From Arcuatula senhousia (taxonomy: Eukaryota > Mollusca > Bivalvia > Mytilida > Mytilidae): a stretch of DNA of 64,000 nt. The notes beneath the pieces are model-generated. The model was not told the DNA's origin. It saw nothing but the letters and a program-made list of their open reading frames with translations, and did no database searches. The stretch's first letter is position 1, and each line of letters starts with the position of its first letter. The position numbers were made by a program, and so were the translations under genes. Location: positions 56,456,686 to 56,520,685 of the forward strand of contig OZ020306.1 of the NCBI GenBank assembly GCA_963971305.1, in the 5' to 3' direction. Below, piece after piece: positions 9,891-20,198 of the stretch.

Positions 9891-10563
9891 TGATTAAGAT
9901 ATTCAAGTCTCTGATTGTTTTCCATAGCGGATTTTGTTATAATTGCGGCTTCGACACCATATAAAAGATAAAATAATGTTTCAATGCTAGTGAATGTACT
10001 CCTGTGTTTGTACAGTCAACTGAAGATCTTCGGATATTACCGTATTTTAAATCATTGCAGTTGAAAATCTTTAATTGTGACTGTGTCAGCTCAGGTTCTG
10101 GGGTAACCTTATCACTCATTCTACGGTAAAATGTACATTTTCATTTGTCAGAAACGAAAATTTGAAATACTCGATGTTTTAAACAATATTTCGTTTAATG
10201 ATTGTTCAGAATGCCAGGAGCTTTCCCCTAAAATTTTAGCAACACTGCTTCAATAAAAGCTGAGATATACGTTTTCAAACAATGCATGATTATCTAATCC
10301 AACCTATTGAATTTGACGTCGCGTCGTAGACGTCAACGATAAAATCACTAACTGCCCTAGTATTAACTTTCTACATTTCAAAGAGCTGTTATTTATATTT
10401 TGTTGCATTGCTGGAAAGATATTTTGTATGTTTGGCGTTCATGCTTTAGCTTATACCCTTTTTAAAGTAATAAATTTCTCAGGAAATCGATCTATTTTCG
10501 ATGAATTTGTTTTTTGTGACATGAATAAACAACTGTGAAATTTCAATGCACGACGTCATTAAG
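9891..10563. other. Element interior, no gene seen
   Basis: AT-rich sequence inside the Mutator-like element. Short open frames lack any recognisable domain. Confidence 0.4.
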
Positions 10564-10936
10564 CCGTAACGTAAAACACCGTAACGTAAAACACATTTTA
10601 ACAGTTTTCTGATATTTTGTCAAAACTACCTGTCACAAATTTTCCATTTATATACCGTTTTTATTCTATTAACATGCCTGATTTTATGTGTTAGCCTTGT
10701 CATTCTAGAATGAAAGTTCTCCGAGAAATCGCCGTTACGTAAAACACGCCCTTAAAAAAACTGAGTCAATTTAGTTCATTTAGTAAGAATTATATTAGCA
10801 ATTTCTATGACAAAATTTTGCGAGCGTTTATTTCTGAGCAACATGGTTCGTTTCATATTAGTTGCAACATTTTTTTAATTTCAAAGCCATTTTTCCGGTG
10901 GATATGTCGCTTTACAGCAGCCGTTACGTAAAACAC
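10564..10936 (+). repeat. Cluster of four ACGTAAAACAC words
   Basis: CGTAACGTAAAACAC occurs twice in tandem (10564-10579, 10580-10594), and GCCGTTACGTAAAACACG occurs at 10731-10748 and 10920-10937, all in one orientation. The last two contain TTACGTAA, the consensus of PAR/NFIL3-type bZIP factors. A regulatory role is only a possibility; the repetition itself is plain. Confidence 0.7.
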
Positions 10937-11339
10937 GCTTTTTCAGGAGACATTATCGATATACCCGTTGCGTAGCAACCAATGAAATCTCGTGCAAAAA
11001 ATATGATTAGACATGAAGTGCAACCTGTCTACAATAATATCTCTAAGTTTAAAAACCGATGCAGCGATATCTTTTTTTTGAGAGAGATCTTAAATTGCAC
11101 CGACATCCATTGGACATAGCAAAATCGGATTAAATGCCTCAATTGGTGAATGGTTTTTATCTTAACATTGGGCCAAATAAATAATTTTTCATTTAGAATT
11201 GTTTTAACTATCATATTTTTTCAATGTATTACAATAAAAAGTTATTCTGTGGAAACGGTGTCATGCTGGTAGGTCCTAGAAGACAAAGACGGCATTTTAA
11301 CGTTATTGTACATTTTACCGGAGAATGAATGTTATGCAT
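10937..11339. other. Element interior, no gene seen
   Basis: No supported gene, and no inverted or tandem structure beyond a short palindrome near TTGCGTAGCAACC (10970-10982). Confidence 0.4.
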
Positions 11340-11585
11340 GTGAGAGGGCGGACAGGGGGGACGGGAGTACGGGGGTTGAGGAGGCGGGGAGCGGGTGTAG
11401 AAGGGGCGGGGAGCGGGGGTAGAAGGGACGGGGAACGGGAGTGGAAGGGGCGGGGAGCGGGGGTACAGGGGCGGACAAGGGGGACGGGGCATGGGGATTT
11501 AAGTGGCGGGGAGAAGGGGTGGAAGGGACGGAGGTGGAGAGGGCAGGGAGCGGGGTCGGAGGGGGCGGGGAACGGGGGAAGAGAA
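11340..11585 (+). repeat. G-rich minisatellite with G-quadruplex potential
   Basis: About 245 bp of irregular units such as GGGGCGGGGAGCGGGGGTAG, with almost no T or C on the plus strand. Dozens of runs of three or more G lie a few bases apart. The proline-rich frames on the complementary strand are a product of this composition. Confidence 0.85.
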
Positions 11586-12109
11586 CCCCCTGTCCACACA
11601 CCTCTTATGTGTTGCACACAAACTAAATTCGTGTTAAGACATGGATCGAGTTTTGAAATGATCAATTGGCTACTGACCAGAGTTTGTCTTGTCTGACGGG
11701 CCAACCTGCATCTACATAACACTCTGAGAGAATCAAAGCTGTACTTCGTCAGTCGACAAAAGGCAAATGAACGAGGCCACAATCGGAATATGTTTGCCCT
11801 TCCCGTTGCTACACTTTTGAGTATTCAATTTCTCATCATCTTCTTCTCATTTAAGAAGGCGCTTAAGATTTTACATGATACTCTGGTGACATATTATCCT
11901 TTGCATATTAACTTCCTGTTGTTATACATACCGGTACCGGTACTGTTGTCAAATTTTGGTTTTGATGTTTGTAAAGAATTGGACTTGATATATGGAATAT
12001 AAAGGTAACAACAAAATTACCCAACTGGGATGATCAATCTTATATATCAAAGAACAAAAGACAAAAAAAGGCAAAGACATACCAGAGAAATTTAAGATCG
12101 CAATGGTAC
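11586..12109. other. Element interior, no gene seen
   Basis: AT-rich sequence without supported coding regions. A short GGTACCGGTACC-like palindrome lies near 11930. Confidence 0.4.
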
Positions 12110-12275
12110 TGACTTGGTGTAGGCATTTCAAAAGAAATGGTGGGTTGAACCAGGTTTTATGGCGCCAAACTTCCCTCTTCCGTTGCGATCCAAAGGTCTA
12201 GTAACATAAAACACAACATGGTTGTGAGACAAAATAGAAAAAAAGAGGTGATCATCTCAGTACAACATTTTATCA
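12110..12275 (-). repeat. Dispersed repeat family J, copy J2
   Basis: This inverted copy of the J1 body includes AGGCATTTCAAAAGAAATG and GAGGTGATCATCTCAGTAC. It lacks the hAT-like insertion found in J1 and so serves as the empty site. Confidence 0.7.
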
Positions 12276-13863
12276 ACAGGATATCAACCTTAGTAGGGGG
12301 GATATCTAATTACGCAAATTCGACTTTCTGCTGGTTGCGCCACAACTTATAATTGCGCCAACATATTTTTTGAAAGGGTAAGATCAATTGCACTGATATT
12401 TTATGAATTCGATTGCGCCACTCATATTGAGTTTAACGGAAATTCTGACTGATGCATTTAATTGTTTTATGACTTCCTCCGCCTTTTCCCGGGCTTTGGA
12501 AGATACAATCCAACTGTTTGCATGTATCTTAACAATAGTTAAGACATGCAAATAATATAGAAAATAAGCATAATCATTGATAATTATAATTTTAAAACAA
12601 TAAAAGTCAATGAAAATCAAAGGTATCTGTAAAGAAGATTCGCAGTAATGGTTGTAATGTGTAGCTCATCACAAATACATATTCTTTAAGCTTGCGACTA
12701 ACATGACTAAGTTCACCGTTGATATACTTATGATACTTTTCAACAGAGTAGTTTTCTTACTATTGTAGCGCGACCAAGTGTGTACCCTAGTTCAGGCCGT
12801 TCTATGTTGATTAGACTTTTTAAAGCTGTAATGCGTAAAAATGCCTGCTTTGCTCTTACAATCCTAGTCCGATATAAGCCTGGTTGCTATCAGCACCTGG
12901 TGATATTTTAATATCAGAAAAAAAACATACATGTAACCCTTCTTGTAAACAACAAAATGTCTAAAGCAATATCATGGAAGGAATTCGAAATAAAATCGAT
13001 CTATAATACCAGTACAAAACATGTATATACATTTATGTTCCGATATATAGAAACTAATTAGGATCAAAAGTCTTCTTACTTTGTTAATATTTTTAGTGTT
13101 TATCATTCATTTTTTTCTTTTATTTACCCCTGCTGGTTCCGTGTGGCGAATAGAACCACAGCAGCGCTAAGCTTGTCGGTAACAGTCCACCAAAGAGCGC
13201 TAAAGGAACCTGACATCGGCTCGGGTGGCTTTGCTATAATGTGGATAACCTAACCGTAAACCATAGTAGGGCACCATATTAGGAAAAATTCCACGTTCCT
13301 CGCGCGTTAAATAACCTTGTTACAGGTCTCGTGAAGAATATGATATCCATAGGAGGTTAAATTGCCAGTAAATACCATCACTCCTTTGCCCATGCAACTT
13401 GCAAGTCAAAACTGTCCTCCCCGACTGGCCTTGTGTCCCCGTTTCCCTCACTTAGTTTTTTTTTCGATTTTCTTGATAATAGTAAGTTTTGCAATTTTTA
13501 TAAAATTATAATGTATTTTTAGAATTCACTTATAAATTGTTAAGTTTTTTAACCGTGCAAACGGTGAAATTTAGAACTTAGAAATTGGAGTTGGAAGTAC
13601 TTAGAAATCATCTAGTAAATTATTCGAAGTTACGTCCATGATTTGCTTATCTACAATTTTGCAAAACACTCTTTTTGTTTTTTAGCAAAAATCAATTAAT
13701 TATCATAGAATCTATCGCTTGCTTGGGTTAACAAAAGGCCCCCCTTTTTATGTCACTTCCTATTGAAATCAGTAACACACAATCTGGCGAAACAAGTTCT
13801 ATACATGTACAATTGTTATTTAAATTAATAGCTTGAAGACCGATTAGAATGGTTTATCGTACA
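12276..13863. other. Element interior, no gene seen
   Basis: Mostly AT-rich and unrecognised. A GC-richer block at about 13130-13450 (TGCTGGTTCCGTGTGGCGAA to CTCCCCGACTGGCC) stands out in composition but shows no frame, TIR or tRNA-like boxes that I can support. Confidence 0.4.
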
Positions 13864-15388
13864 CATGGCCGTAGCTACCATTGAGGCAAGTGAGGCAGTT
13901 GCCTCACTAAAAATTTTGACATTTTTTTTTTTTTTAAAGTATTCAGGTACTCAAAAAAACATTCATACGTTTATTTAGTTAGTTTCATTTATCTTTGATT
14001 TACAAGCTACAATAAATTTAATAACTTTTTAATTTGCAGTAATAAATGTGATAAATAAGTTTAACATAAAACCAGATTTGCCGATTAAAAAAATTGAAAA
14101 TGGAATAATGATTTAAAAAACCAAAGTTTGGCGGTATGCATGCTTGGCCAATGACATTTTAGCAACTTTGGTAGATACTGCACTTGAAGATTAATTGTTA
14201 TCCAAATATGAGATTAGATCTTCTTCTTGTGTTAATATTTCCAGTCCTGAATGTATTTTGTGATGCCTCACGTTGGGAATGTCATTTATGAGTGGTAACA
14301 TAATTTGCGGTCTTGCACTACCTCATGTTTAAAATATTGTATTAGCAGAACTTTTTGTTTGTATCAACTGTTGACTACGTTGATATCATTTTCTGCCTCG
14401 TCTGGATTTTACAGGTAATAGTTGTCTGTTGTCTTGATACTATTGAAGTGCCATCGGATACTTTCTTGAGTATATTTCAGAATTTTTGGTTTATATACTT
14501 AAAGCAGATATTTAAATGGTATCACCAAATGATAAAAAAAATATATCAATTAAAATGGTTGGTGACTGATTCAATTAGTTTGTGGCAGTTTTTTTCTTTT
14601 GTACTCTTTATCCCTATTATGTCTCACAACCGTCTTGTTTTGTGTTGCTCGACCCTAAGACCGCAATTGAAGGCAAAAGTTAGGCGCCATAAAATCTTGT
14701 GTAGCCCATTCTTTTGAGAGTCAATTGCTTTGTTATGACTTTGCCTTGTTTTGTCTTTTCTCCTTGGATATGTGAGATTAATTTTTCCAGTTCAGTAGTG
14801 TTTTTTATTACCTTTTTTTAAAGTAAAAGATATTAAATATATTTTAAACAAAATCGAAAAAGAATATGAATAACGAATAGAAAAAGTTTCTGCAATTCTA
14901 TCCTGATACTGAATAAAATAATCTTTTAATTTTTAAGGTAGGCACATGTATGTGAACGATGTGAACGGCAAGCAAATATATCTTCATTTTTGGGTCAACA
15001 GTACATGTTTTTCCGTATATAGTTTGCATAAGGAATTATAAAATCATATTAGTGATAGAATTAAAATGCAATAGGCGACCATATTTTTCCGTTTTCAATT
15101 TATATTTTTAAGGAGGTGTAAGCTACATGTATGTTGCGAACAAATGTATGCCTTATAAAATATTTTTATTTAAATTGTCAAAAAAAACCCAACATATCAT
15201 AAAGCTTGCTTTGGAGTCAATACTCCTAGCTTCTGGAAATGCCCAGGATGCAGGATTTCGCACCATTTACCCCAGAGCTTCTGGGGGCCTAAAGCGGCCC
15301 CCATACCCCCTGCCGAAAAAATTTTCGCCTCGCTTCGCTCGGCGATAAGCTTTGCCTCACTATATTTCGGACCCTAGCTACGGCCATG
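13864..15388. mobile_element. Nested TIR element of about 1.5 kb, hAT-like ends
   Basis: A perfect 14-bp inverted repeat bounds it (CATGGCCGTAGCTA at 13864, TAGCTACGGCCATG ending 15388). Next to the right end is a GCCTCGCTTCGCTCGGCG block following GGCCCCCATACCCCC, features often found at the ends of animal hAT elements. The interior includes a partial family J copy and no recognisable transposase. A target duplication is not clear, so the class is tentative. Confidence 0.6.
14600..14695 (+). repeat. Dispersed repeat family J, partial copy J4
   Basis: The block TATGTCTCACAACCGTCTTG through TTAGGCGCCATAAAATC matches J2 in the other orientation and crosses the J1 insertion point without an insert. 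Confidence 0.55.
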
Positions 15389-15790
15389 GTACAACGGCTG
15401 CGGCGATTCGATTCAACAATTAAATGATCAGTTTAAATGGTCAAGTAGCTTATTTTCACTTTTCTATTGTTATTCAAATATTAAAAGTTGTTATGCGATG
15501 TACAAAAACTGGTTTGTTCGGTCTATTTGAATAGCCGTTATTTGCCAGCTAAGTCTATAACGAGTAGTAGAAAAAACTACTCGAAGGATACAAACCAAAA
15601 GCTTACTTGAAAAGTGATAGGCGCTTAATCGCGAGAAGATTACTGCAATTTGCTACTTACAAAGTTTTGCTTTTATAAACCAATAAAAATAAAAATTCAA
15701 AGTTACTGACTGTTCGCAAAGCAACGGATGTGTTGCACTTACCATTCAAAAGCGCCAGAGTTTAGTTTTCGTTCCGGCGTTAGTTCGAAA
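15389..15790. other. Element interior, no gene seen
   Basis: Contains a short inverted pair (GAGTAGTAGAAAAAACTACTC, near 15560) and otherwise AT-rich unrecognised sequence. Confidence 0.4.
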
Positions 15791-15885
15791 TATAAATTAC
15801 AACAAAGTTCCAGACAATTAATTTTGCTACGCCTGACGCACGTTTCGTCTATAAAAGATTCAACGGTGGTACTCTACCAAAAGAT
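15791..15885 (-). repeat. Repeat family K, copy K1
   Basis: Reverse complement of the block at 19845-19960: the shared words are CGCCTGACGC, ACGTTTCGTCTAT and ACAACAAAGTTCCAGACAAT. Confidence 0.75.
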
Positions 15886-15892
15886 TGAAAAT

Positions 15893-16088
15893 ACCGAACA
15901 TTGATTTAAGAATTGAATGTTTGTATTTTGATGTTTCGTTGACATGTCAACCGCTGACCGTAGCACATTTTTAATGAAACGCGCTAGCGCTTCATGTAAA
16001 AATGTGTGACCACGGTCAAGGGTTTTAAATGGCTTTGCCGATGAAACGTCAAAATACAAATATGTGAGGCAATTGATATTTCTTCGAG
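15893..16088. repeat. Foldback (long imperfect hairpin)
   Basis: Arms pair TTTGTATTTTGATGTTTC with GAAACGTCAAAATACAAA, and further in GACCGTAGCACATTTTTAATG with CATGTAAAAATGTGTGACCACGGTC, around a central CGCGCTAGCGCTT. It lies between family K and the right TIR of the 8.1-kb element. Confidence 0.75.
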
Positions 16089-16090
16089 TT

Positions 16091-16803
16091 ATGCAGGTCG
16101 ATGACCTCAGGCTTTTATCCAGTTGATTAGATTTCAGAGGTAGTAGTATACCGACTGATTGGGGAGTTTTTTAATAAACGCCGTGATTATCCCTAGTTTT
16201 AGGTCTGAAGCAACGCGGGAATAATAATTTTGAGAAGATGAACTAATAAATAATAAATAGTTCTCATATATATGGTATACGAATCTGATTGATTTGCAAA
16301 TGTTTATTACAGTTTTATAAAAATAGTGCAAAAATACATTTATTGTATAACCTTAAATGAACTTTAGTATAGCATGGATAAATTTATCAATTTATTTCAT
16401 TTTATTATCGATAAAACTAATATAAGCTTACAAACAAGGGAGAGTATTTCTAACTTTCTGCTCCTCGTAATGTAAGTCTTACGTATGTTACTTAACTTAT
16501 CAAGAAAGCCATGCAAAGAACGATAATTCAAATTTGATTATAGCATTTTGTTACGTTAGGAAGACAAAAGAAAACATGCCTTACGTACTTGTTATGTACT
16601 TTAAGTGATACATTACGTAAAGGAGACTTTCTTATCCGATTTTCTCTATTAAAAAACAATATAAATCGCCCCTTAACAACATTGTTAAGCGACCAATCAG
16701 AAGGCTCGACTCAGAACTGTGGAAAACGTAAGGAATTGATACGTATGGACCCAGGGGTGATGAATGAGTGTGCGAATGAAGAACCCCTGGGTTTCCGAGG
16801 ATG
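16091..16803 (-). repeat. Right terminal inverted repeat of the 8.1-kb element
   Basis: Reverse complement of 8717-9440 except for the diverged block at about 16645-16733. It ends at CCGAGGATG (16803), followed by the 9-bp CTGATAATC. Confidence 0.9.
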
Positions 16804-16812
16804 CTGATAATC

Positions 16813-17705
16813 CAAGTTCGAAAATTTTGTGATTACCTTTTTTGTTAAATAAAAGTAAATCACATATATATGCCATGTAATATTTGTTTAAAAAATAAGG
16901 TTCGTAAGGTTTCCTTTATAAAGAAACAAAGAGGCAGAATGCAATGGAACATTCGAATGTCAAAAGTCCGAAAGTAGTAAACACAAACAGCACCAAGACC
17001 GAGTGAAGTATAAAACCCAATATTTTCTCCCTACAAATAGAAAGAAATTATATACGTTAGTTGAAATTTTTTTAGAACAAATTGAGAAATGGCAAGAGCA
17101 ATGTGTTAGAATTTCACAGAAGTTTACAAAATATATTATAAACGACACTGGGAGTTTTGCCTAGTAATCATACATGTATATTATGTTTTTGACAAGAAAC
17201 ATGTTCAAGTTATAAGTTAAACGGACAAAACTTATTTATAACACGTACATTTAGCTTGTACATGTGCGTGCTTTAACGTAAAAAAAGCAAATTAAAGAGG
17301 TTTAAATTTGTACAAAATATTTCAAAAGAAAAGAAAATATTTTAAAAATACTTAGGTTCTAACCAAAATAATGACTAGAATGATATGTCAATCGAATTTG
17401 GCGACGAAATTGCTATCAAAAGCCAGAGAACTCCTTATTTCAACTCCCAATTGAGCGAAAAAAAGCGGACATTCAAAGTAACCAACAGCTTTAATACTAT
17501 TACATTTTTGTAGATATTGATAGTTTTTTTTTAGCAAATATCTTGTATAGTTTTTAAGATCTATGGCTAAATAAATGCAAATTTTGAAAAAGTTAAAGGG
17601 CATGCAATTAATCTTAAAATCTTTAATTTCATTGCTGGTAAATTTCAAGGCGCTGATTACTTTTGTTGCTACTTGAATTTTTATATGGGGTGGTAAAGGG
17701 GGGAT
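16813..17705. other. Intergenic sequence, no gene seen
   Basis: The first bases continue the split family J copy. The remainder is AT-rich with short open frames lacking recognisable domains. Confidence 0.4.
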
Positions 17706-18175
17706 CCCAACACGAAAACACGTGCTTCAAAAACGCTGAAAGCGAAGCACAAGCTATAAAAATCGCCAAACACAAAACACGAGAAAAATGAATTTAGATA
17801 ATCGAAAATACGAAATCACGTGCCTCAAAAGGCAGAAAACGAAGCACGGGTAATAAAAATCTCAAAACAAGGAACACGGGACAAAAATACAGACAAAAAC
17901 GGAGCACGTACAACCTCCCCAACACGAAAACACGAGAAATAAAAATCAAATAAAAATAAAAACGTCGAAAACGTAGCACGAAAATAACCCTTTTCCACCC
18001 TCTTATATCTGTTACCATTTTTGAGAAATTAGCAAAACACTGCAATTCACCCCTGTGTTCTATATTTAGACATGGCGGCCATGTTTTTGTTGATTCAAAA
18101 AGCGTAACGATAAGTGTATAAGGACATAGGTTGTGGGATCTTGCAGGGCAGGTCGATCTTGAGGTGCTGATCATT
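17706..18175. repeat. Irregular repeat of ACACGAAAACACG-type words
   Basis: Variants of CGAAAACACG, AAAACGAAGCACG and TAAAAATC recur at irregular spacing over 17706-17990, followed by a block ending in CTTGCAGGGCAGGTCGATC. The open frame on the minus strand encodes repeated VLRF-like words produced by this repetition. I do not treat it as a gene. Confidence 0.55.
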
Positions 18176-18235
18176 TTTACCCTATGCCGGAATTTTGATA
18201 TCTGTAAGTTTTGTTTTTTGAGTTATTTGCAAAAA

Positions 18236-18700
18236 AGAGGCTCCCAAGAGCCTAAATCGCTCATCTGACTTTAATGACCAATACAATGAAAAAGATCTTT
18301 TACCAATATTGAGAGCATTTGAGCAGTTAAATCCCCATAAGAATCACTCTACAACTACAATTTGTAAACCATTAGTGGAGCTCATTTACTAGTAGTTTAC
18401 ATGCATGCAAGCAAAAGCAAAATCAAACACAAAGGATTTGATTAAAGGGGGCTAGTCCCTGTGGGTAATAATCCATATAAGGGTCAAAGTTGTTAGATGA
18501 CTCTATAGGGTTTTGACCCTTTAAAGTTCCTCCAACAGATATAGGAAAGCTATTCCTTGCTTATAAACGTCAACTCATTGATCTTCACAGAAGTCTTTAT
18601 CGGTCAAAGTTATCATTACTATATATATAGGGGTTTTTGGCCCTTAAAAGTTAAAAAAATAACGTTTTCTAATTTTTTGGCCAATAGAATGGATACTATA
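18236..18700 (+). repeat. Diverged family C-like tandem-unit repeat
   Basis: It opens with a GAGGCTCCCAAGAGCCT hairpin and contains unit words shared with 63300-64000 (GGGTCAAAGTTGTTAGATGA and CCCTTTAAAG). Diverged and without a microsatellite. Confidence 0.55.
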
Positions 18701-18761
18701 TAACTGATATTACAAAAGTCTCTATTGAGTGGAAACTGTCAGATGACCACTCATATCGGTA

Positions 18762-18900
18762 ATTGTTATTATCGGTATAAAGCGGCTTTTTCCTTTGATC
18801 TCATCTGCCTGATATTTTTTAGTATCATGGACAGTCCGTGATACAAGAAAATATCAGGTGGGAGCACTGGATAACTGTGACGTCATTACCGATATAAAGA
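18762..18900. repeat. Foldback with ATCGGTAAT / ATTACCGAT arms
   Basis: Outer arms TATCGGTAAT and ATTACCGATA, and inner arms CCTGATATTTT and AAAATATCAGG, bracket a centre with GTATCATGGACAGTCCGTGATAC. No coding content. Confidence 0.7.
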
Positions 18901-18906
18901 ATATTA

Positions 18907-19010
18907 TATACTTTCCTTTTTGATACTATCTACATCTAGTCTCGTATCAGACTCGTCCTACCGGACTCGTCTGATACTCACCTAGATGTAGATAGTATCA
19001 AAAAGGAAAG
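18907..19010. repeat. Perfect 31-bp inverted repeat with inner hairpin
   Basis: Arms 18907-18937 and 18980-19010 are exact complements over 31 bp (starting TACTTTCCTTTTTGATACTA). The 42-bp loop itself holds GTATCAGAC / GTCTGATAC. Confidence 0.9.
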
Positions 19011-19020
19011 TACATAATAG

Positions 19021-19070
19021 CGAGCATAGCTCGCAAGCGGGCACGAAGTGCCCGCTCGAGCGGAGAGCTC
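19021..19070. repeat. Run of three small hairpins
   Basis: CGAGCATAGCTCG, GCGGGCACGAAGTGCCCGC and GCTCGAGC follow one another directly after the 31-bp inverted repeat and probably belong to the same element end. Confidence 0.7.
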
Positions 19071-19637
19071 TACGGTATTTGTTTCCGCGAGAAATTTGCT
19101 AATGCTGATTTAGATTTTTTATGGTCCGGAAAGGGTTATTATTTTTACAGGACCGGAGTGAATGTTAAAATAATTTATAAGAAAAGAAATAATGCTTAAA
19201 AAAATAATAAATTGCGCTTTTTACAAGAAAATAATATTCTTAAAATAATAAATACACATAAGCTGCTCGTTTCGTCTTTTTATGCACGTACGAAACTAAA
19301 GTGTCTCGAAGCTTAATCGCCCCATACCATCTCGCCCGAAATATTGGAGATTAAATGATAGCGATAGCCCTGAATGTCGACATTTATAACAATAAACGTA
19401 GTCCCTTTTAGCTATGCTCGCATTTAGGCAATGCCAACTCTATATTATTCTATATATAGAAGAGACCCTTAAAGCTTAGGAGCAGGGAAGCGATTCAGGC
19501 TCCGGGGGCATCTTGTTATGTAAAACATATATATTTTATAAAGATCTAATTAATTTCGTAACGTATGTTGTCCAAAATGAACCTGATTATTGGCATTATT
19601 AGAAGTTTTAATATTCTAATAATATAGATGATAAATT
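19071..19637. other. Spacer, no gene seen
   Basis: AT-rich sequence with no supported feature between the hairpin cluster and the next TIR element. Confidence 0.4.
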
Positions 19638-19844
19638 CACAGGGGAGAATCGGTATATCGACGAAAATTATCGTGAAAAATTTCTATACGGCGGTCAACT
19701 ATTGAATCAAGATCGTGAACAACTCGGATCGTTGACTAATATTTTTGTTAAAATTTGTAGTATTTTTAAAATTTAAAATTAATCAAAATAAATTAGTTCT
19801 GACAAAACGGTTGATCGTTAAGATAAAGGAGATGTAAGATATTT

Positions 19845-19960
19845 TTGTTTGGCATTTTCAACTTTTGGTAGAGCGCCTCTGATGAGTCTTGAATAGACGA
19901 AACGCGCGTCAGGCGTTGCAAAATTTATTGTCTGGAACTTTGTTGTAATTTATATTTCTA
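19845..19960 (+). repeat. Repeat family K, copy K2 (uninterrupted)
   Basis: Contains TTTGGCATTTTCAACTTTTG, GACGAAACGCGCGTCAGGCG and TTGTCTGGAACTTTGTTGTA in one piece. It is the empty counterpart of the interrupted copy K3. Confidence 0.8.
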
Positions 19961-20198
19961 ACATCCGTGATGGCTAGCGCTGCTGGTGCAGTTTTAATTC
20001 CCCGATGTTAGCCCGCTCAAGCATCAACACTTTTGTGTTGACGAACACATCAAAGCTTTAAATTATCCGTTTAAATTTCTAAATTACCAAAACCCTAAGG
20101 TTCTGCCTACCCAAGACATAGGTTGTTCTAAGTCATAATTTGGTTTCTCGTTCGACATTTTTGGTATTATTGTTCTATGCTCTTCACAATAATATAAT
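19961..20198. other. Spacer between family K copies
   Basis: Non-coding sequence following copy K2, with a short GTTAGCCCGCTCAAGC block and no supported feature. Confidence 0.4.

Larger units (their letters stand above)
8717..16803. mobile_element. 8.1-kb Mutator-like element with about 720-bp TIRs, no transposase seen
   Basis: Long inverted repeats bound the element: left 8717-9440 and right 16091-16803, close to identical over most of their length and starting CATCCTCGGAAACCCAGGGG. The flanks are a direct 9-bp repeat CTGATAATC (8708-8716 and 16804-16812). Long TIRs with a 9-bp duplication are the hallmark of Mutator-type (MULE) elements. The host site lies in repeat family J, and another J copy near 27575-27640 runs through the equivalent site uninterrupted. 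The 6.6-kb interior carries nested elements and no frame I can recognise as transposase, so this looks non-autonomous. Foldback or other long-TIR classes are less likely given the 9-bp duplication. Confidence 0.8.

Noticed and set aside
11229..11782. Proline-rich protein on the minus strand
   Set aside because: The frames exist on several phases of the same G-rich minisatellite; the proline content is forced by composition.
14355..14717. 120-residue hydrophobic frame inside the nested TIR element
   Set aside because: It overlaps a family J repeat copy, has no recognisable domain, and its hydrophobicity follows from T-rich DNA.
8717..16803. Maverick/Polinton virus-like element
   Set aside because: TIRs of this length would fit, but the element is short, has a 9-bp and not a 6-bp target duplication, and no polymerase, integrase or capsid-like frame is visible.
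17794..18174. 126-residue frame with VLRF repeats
   Set aside because: The repeats reflect the irregular CGAAAACACG words on the DNA level; no gene structure supports it.
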